A stretch of 9,459 nt of DNA from contig CAYPZL010000205.1 of NCBI GenBank assembly GCA_964415045.1, positions 1 to 9,459 of the forward strand, in the 5' to 3' direction. The notes under the pieces are model-generated. The model did not search any database, was not told the DNA's origin, and saw only the letters and a list, made by a program, of their open reading frames with translations. Source of the stretch: CAYPZL01 sp964415045 (GTDB taxonomy: Bacteria; Planctomycetota; Phycisphaerae; Sedimentisphaerales; Anaerobacaceae). How positions within the stretch are numbered: the stretch's first letter is position 1; each line of letters begins with the position of its first letter. Below, one piece after another: positions 6,069 to 9,459 of the stretch. The translations under genes were made by a program, and so were the position numbers.

Positions 6069-7409
6069 TTACACCAGCCGCACCCGGCCGGTGAGAAGCT
6101 GCTGCATCATGCCCTGCTTGATCTGCTGCGTCTTGGCGCGGGGCTGTTCCAACGCCTCAATCTCGGCGTCCATGTCGGAGAGGACTCTGGCGATGGCGGA
6201 TTGTTCTTCCACATGCGGTGGACACGGAATGAGAATCTGCTTCACATCACGTCCATTGATCGCTGGGTAGTTTGAGCCAGCTAACGTCTTCTCAATCTGT
6301 TTATTCACTTGGTACGCGAAGATGTGCGCGAATATGTAGCCTGGAACAGCACGACCGGACTTAGATCGGAGTACCGCGAACCCGGTTGAGCACACTGCAT
6401 TTGGAATCTGTGATTTGTAGTGGAAGTGAGCCATCAAATTTGGTCTTACAGTCGACATCAGCACATCGTCATGGCGCAATAGGCGCCTCGCCCGTGATGG
6501 AGCAGTGGCAAAACGTTCTTCTGTCCAGCCCAAGAGCCTCCCTGCATCTACCTGCTCCAGCGAGATGTAATTGAATTGGTAGTCAGCCAGTGTCGAACTT
6601 GGCAGATTCTCGCAATCCACATCGACGAGCTCATCCAACCGCTTCACCTCCCAGTCCTCCGGAATCACGCCGACCTCGGTCTGCTTGTAGCCTGGTTTTT
6701 TCTGAAACCCCGGCAGGCGGGTTTTGCCGGTGAGGAGCTGCTGCATGGCGGCCTGCTTGATGGCCCGCTTCTTGGCGATCAGCTTGTCCAACGCCGCGAT
6801 CAACCCATCCACATCCGACAACGCCTCGGCGATGGCTTCTTGCTCCTTTTTGGTAGGGGGGAGCGGCAACTTCACCATCGCCAAGTTTCGGGCGCTGATA
6901 TGAACCACGGCATCACCTTGACCATAACGAGCCTTCTGCTCCGCAACGACGGGGTGATTAAGAAGGTGACCAAGGTAGAGGGAGTTCTGCCCGACTGGCC
7001 TGAGAATGACGATGTCGCCACCGGCGTAGGCCTCTTCCTCGCCAAGGTAGGCAACGCACTTGCCGATCTCCTCGGCTGTCTCGCCAGAGCCTGCGAAAAG
7101 CAGATCGCCGGTCTGGAGTGGTTGAGATGTCCGCGCTACAGATTCAGGGATGCGTGATGCAGGTGAATCGATATAGTTGTTGTAGCGGGTGTAGAGCTCA
7201 CCGTAGCGGATACAGGCAAGCCCGTCGTCAGTGACATCGTCGCGCTTGATGCCCTTGCCTTTTATGAAGGAGCCGAGGTCATTGAGCGCCTTGACCTTCC
7301 AATCGACTGGAATTAGGCTTACATCCGTCCGCTTGTATCCCGGCGGCACGGCATCCTGTTCGGCTGCCTTCTCAATCGGCGTTTTTGCGGAATTCGTCTT
7401 CATGCCCAT
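6069..7409 (-). CDS. hsdS: Type I restriction-modification specificity subunit S (HsdS)
   Basis: The 446-residue protein recognises the bipartite DNA target for the complex. It has the usual internal duplication: PGYKRTDVSLIPVDWKVKAL (23-42) mirrors PGYKQTEVGVIPEDWEVKRL (239-258), and the helical spacer KEQEAIAEALSDVD with AIKQAAMQQLLTGKTRLPGF (188-235) mirrors EEQSAIARVLSDMD with QIKQGMMQQLLTGRVRLV (401-446). Target recognition domain 1 spans about 40-185 and domain 2 about 260-400. The DNA of both domains looks less GC-rich than the spacers, as expected for exchangeable domains. The start is either ATG at 7409 (10-nt overlap with hsdM) or ATG at 7403 (ATGA overlap); I cannot decide. The recognised sequence cannot be read from the protein. 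The protein ends at RLV with TAA, whereas the duplicated tail at 5253 continues with APEGGYE, so the end may have been clipped by the RAYT-side rearrangement. Confidence 0.96.
   Translation of the reverse strand: MGMKTNSAKTPIEKAAEQDAVPPGYKRTDVSLIPVDWKVKALNDLGSFIKGKGIKRDDVTDDGLACIRYGELYTRYNNYIDSPASRIPESVARTSQPLQTGDLLFAGSGETAEEIGKCVAYLGEEEAYAGGDIVILRPVGQNSLYLGHLLNHPVVAEQKARYGQGDAVVHISARNLAMVKLPLPPTKKEQEAIAEALSDVDGLIAALDKLIAKKRAIKQAAMQQLLTGKTRLPGFQKKPGYKQTEVGVIPEDWEVKRLDELVDVDCENLPSSTLADYQFNYISLEQVDAGRLLGWTEERFATAPSRARRLLRHDDVLMSTVRPNLMAHFHYKSQIPNAVCSTGFAVLRSKSGRAVPGYIFAHIFAYQVNKQIEKTLAGSNYPAINGRDVKQILIPCPPHVEEQSAIARVLSDMDAEIEALEQPRAKTQQIKQGMMQQLLTGRVRLV
6072..6122 (-). repeat. 51-bp direct repeat, copy A (genuine hsdS 3' end)
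   Basis: The last 17 sense codons of hsdS, duplicated 819 bp away at 5253-5303. Immediately after this copy the hsdS frame ends at TAA (6071-6069) in an AT-rich patch. In copy B the frame instead continues for seven more codons to a stop that overlaps the ATPase gene. Confidence 0.97.
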
Positions 7410-9459
7410 GACAGCCCCATCTTCTTCAGATGTTCGGCGACGGTGGCGCTGAGTTCGGCTACTTTCTGCTCCAGCACAGGCAGCGGGTCGGCGTAGCGTT
7501 CATCAAGCTCCCGCACCCGCGCTGCCAGGCGCTGGGCAACGGCCTGGAGTTCGCCGTCGATGCCTGCCTTGATCGCCGTGAACCACTTGTCGTCCACCGT
7601 CAGGGTTTTGATCTCGTCTTCGGTCAGTGCGCCGTAGCGGGCAAGTACCTGCCGGTCCAGTTCTTCCATGAGCGTGCGCAGGCGCTTTTTGGCCCCGGCC
7701 TCCTGCTCCATCAGCCTTGCGGCGTGCCGGGCGGCTTCGCACTCGTCGGCAAACTCGGGGGCATCGCTGTATTTCCTGAGCAGTTCCTTCAAGCCCCCTT
7801 TGGTGACCTTGCCTTTGTCGCCCGCCGCCTCCTCCAGCAGGCCCTCTTCGCCGTTGTGCTCTTCGAGATATGCTTCGACAGCCTGGGCGGCTGCATCGAC
7901 CCGGGCCTGGGCTGCATCGATGGCGGCCTGCTCGTCGGCAAAGTAGCGGGCGATGATCAGCGCCGGCGGGATCAGGTCCATCTTGTATTTCTTCCTGCCG
8001 ATGGTCAGGTCCGGCGTCTCCTTGATCTTGCGGGCCTTGTCGTCAATGACGGCGCGGGGCTGAGCCGCATCCTTCCAGCCGTCGGCGGCGATCAGGTAAA
8101 CGTCGTCCTGCATTACCTCGGCCCAGTAGTCCATCAGCCGCTGGTAAACGTCGTAGCGGTCCAAAAGAGGGATGTCGGTAAAACGCTCAAGCAGGTCTTC
8201 GGAGAGGGTATGGATTACCTCCCGCGGTTTGTCGCCCTGCTTCAAGGACATCAGCGCGGACCGGTGAGCGGCCTGCCATTCATCAACGACATGATTAACG
8301 GAGTCCTTGAAAGCATTGAACGCGGGATGTTCCAGCACGGTGGGTTTGACTTGTTGGGTTTTAACCCTGGGTTCCAGGTAGCCGGGGCGGCCGTTATCCT
8401 GGAACAGCGCCTCGCGCAGACGGGGCAGCACGGCCCAGTAGGCTTCCAGGGCGTCGACATCGCGCTCCGGGATGCCGCCGTTGAGATGGGCGTCGAGGTC
8501 GTGCAGGTCCTCCGGTTCGCTGCTGTCGATGTAGCGGGGCAGGTTGAGGTTGTAGTCGTTGGCTTCATTGGCGATCTCGGACATGGGCACCATGCGCGAG
8601 TAGCGGGGAACCTCCCGCTGGTGGTTGAAGACGTCCACGATCTTGTGGATGTCCTGGGCGCGCAGGCGGTTCTTGTTGCCGTCCTTGATGAAGCCTTTGG
8701 AGGCGTCGATCATGAAGATGCCCGTTCGGGCGTGGGCGTTCTCCTTGTCGATGACGAGGATGCAGGCCGGGATGCCGGTGCCGTAGAAAAGGTTGGCGGG
8801 CAGACCGATGATGCCCTTGATCAGACCGCGCCGGATCAGGTTGCGGCGGATGTCGGCTTCCTTGTTGCCCCGGAAGAGTACGCCGTGGGGCAGAATGATC
8901 GCGCCCTTGCCCTTGCTCTTGAGCGACTTGATGAGGTGCAGCAAAAAGGCGTAATCGCCGTTCTTGGCGGGCGGGATGCCGTACTCGAAACGGTCGAACT
9001 CGTCGTGGGCGGGGTTGAGCCCGTTCGACCAGGCTTTGGCGGAAAACGGCGGATTGGCGACGGCGAAGTCGAAGGTTTTCAGGGAGCCGTCCGGGTTCTT
9101 GAAGTAGGGATCGGCGAGGGTGTTTCCACGCCAGAGAAAGGCCGTGGGATGGCCGTGCAGGATCATGTTCATCCGGGCCAGCGCCCAGGTGGCGTTGTCC
9201 ATCTCCTGGCCGTAGATGGTGATGCCGCGCGGGGCTTCGTCGGCCGCCTTGAGCAGCAGAGAGCCGGAGCCGCACGTCGGGTCGTAAATGGACTGGTCCT
9301 GGGTCGTCTCGGGACCAATGCCGACAACCTTGGCCATGATGCGAGAGACTTCGGCAGGCGTGTAGAACTGGCCTTTGCTCTTGCCGGACTCGGTGGCGAA
9401 GTGCCGCATCAGGTACTCGTAGGCGTCGCCGAGCAGGTCGTCGCCTTCGGCGCGGTTGG
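7400..9459 (-). CDS. hsdM: Type I restriction-modification methyltransferase subunit M (HsdM), 5' end cut by window edge
   Basis: The frame runs off the right edge; 685 residues are visible, beginning NRAEGDDLLGDAYEYLMRHF. This N6-adenine methylase modifies the target and forms the core complex with HsdS. Counting from the Met at 9409, QFYTPAEV (14-21), DPTCGSGS (SAM-binding motif I, 43-50) and NPPF (catalytic motif IV, 119-122) are intact. The usual HsdM end lies near NDYNLNLPRYID (284-295). Here about 370 more residues follow, rich in Ala/Glu/Lys heptad-like helices, for example near DAAQARVDAAAQAVEAYLEE and the last 60 residues, consistent with coiled coil. The Met at 9409 is internal, not the start. 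Including about 150 missing N-terminal residues the whole would be about 830 residues, against about 500 for classical HsdM. This appears to be a known long subtype. The stop overlaps the hsdS start. Confidence 0.97.
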   Translation of the reverse strand, partial: NRAEGDDLLGDAYEYLMRHFATESGKSKGQFYTPAEVSRIMAKVVGIGPETTQDQSIYDPTCGSGSLLLKAADEAPRGITIYGQEMDNATWALARMNMILHGHPTAFLWRGNTLADPYFKNPDGSLKTFDFAVANPPFSAKAWSNGLNPAHDEFDRFEYGIPPAKNGDYAFLLHLIKSLKSKGKGAIILPHGVLFRGNKEADIRRNLIRRGLIKGIIGLPANLFYGTGIPACILVIDKENAHARTGIFMIDASKGFIKDGNKNRLRAQDIHKIVDVFNHQREVPRYSRMVPMSEIANEANDYNLNLPRYIDSSEPEDLHDLDAHLNGGIPERDVDALEAYWAVLPRLREALFQDNGRPGYLEPRVKTQQVKPTVLEHPAFNAFKDSVNHVVDEWQAAHRSALMSLKQGDKPREVIHTLSEDLLERFTDIPLLDRYDVYQRLMDYWAEVMQDDVYLIAADGWKDAAQPRAVIDDKARKIKETPDLTIGRKKYKMDLIPPALIIARYFADEQAAIDAAQARVDAAAQAVEAYLEEHNGEEGLLEEAAGDKGKVTKGGLKELLRKYSDAPEFADECEAARHAARLMEQEAGAKKRLRTLMEELDRQVLARYGALTEDEIKTLTVDDKWFTAIKAGIDGELQAVAQRLAARVRELDERYADPLPVLEQKVAELSATVAEHLKKMGLSWA

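Noticed and set aside
5253..6122. 51-bp repeat as a target-site duplication made by the transposase
   Set aside because: Y1/HUH transposases of this type do not make long target duplications, and this would not explain the HsdR-like sequence next to copy B.
6576..7157. 193-codon plus-strand frame opposite hsdS
   Set aside because: Antisense shadow of a well supported HsdS; no motif of its own.

Overview
The window carries most of one operon on the minus strand: a Type I restriction-modification locus with accessory genes. Reading in the direction of transcription (high to low coordinates) the order is hsdM (5' end outside the window), hsdS, a REP-associated tyrosine transposase (RAYT) flanked and interrupted by palindromic repeats, a 39-codon chimeric ORF, an AlbA/Schlafen-type ATPase with a winged helix, hsdR, and a YgjP-like zinc metallopeptidase (3' end outside the window). 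No convincing gene lies on the plus strand; the long plus-strand frames are GC-driven shadows of hsdR and hsdM. The host is a GC-rich bacterium with good Shine-Dalgarno signals. The gene content and RAYT/REP repeats would fit an environmental proteobacterium, perhaps of the old delta class, but nothing here fixes the taxonomy.

Region by region: 9459-7400 is a long HsdM subunit with motifs DPTCGSGS and NPPF. 7409-6069 is a two-TRD HsdS. 6068-5927 is the only real gap (142 nt) and holds a perfect 42-bp palindrome plus a degenerate copy. 5926-5288 is the RAYT; a further copy and a half copy of the same palindrome lie inside its reading frame. 5348-5229 is a small ORF whose first part matches the start of HsdR and whose second part matches the last 17 codons of HsdS without a mismatch. 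5236-3857 is the AlbA-type ATPase with in-frame 12-bp tandem repeats in its linker. 3864-655 is HsdR. 665-1 is the metallopeptidase.

HsdM, HsdS and HsdR form the modification and restriction complex. The core genes overlap: hsdM/hsdS by 4 or 10 nt, the small ORF and the ATPase gene by 8 nt (ATGAGTGA), the ATPase gene and hsdR by 8 nt (ATGAGTAA), and hsdR and the peptidase gene by 11 nt. This suggests translational coupling and joint function. The exception is the RAYT/REP segment, which interrupts the chain between hsdS and the rest. The most unusual signal is the fossil at the edge of that segment: a duplicated hsdS tail fused to an hsdR-like head. It looks like the scar of recombination or collapse of two restriction modules. 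The family assignments are ordinary; the rearranged junction and the REP-in-RAYT coding sequence are what merit attention.
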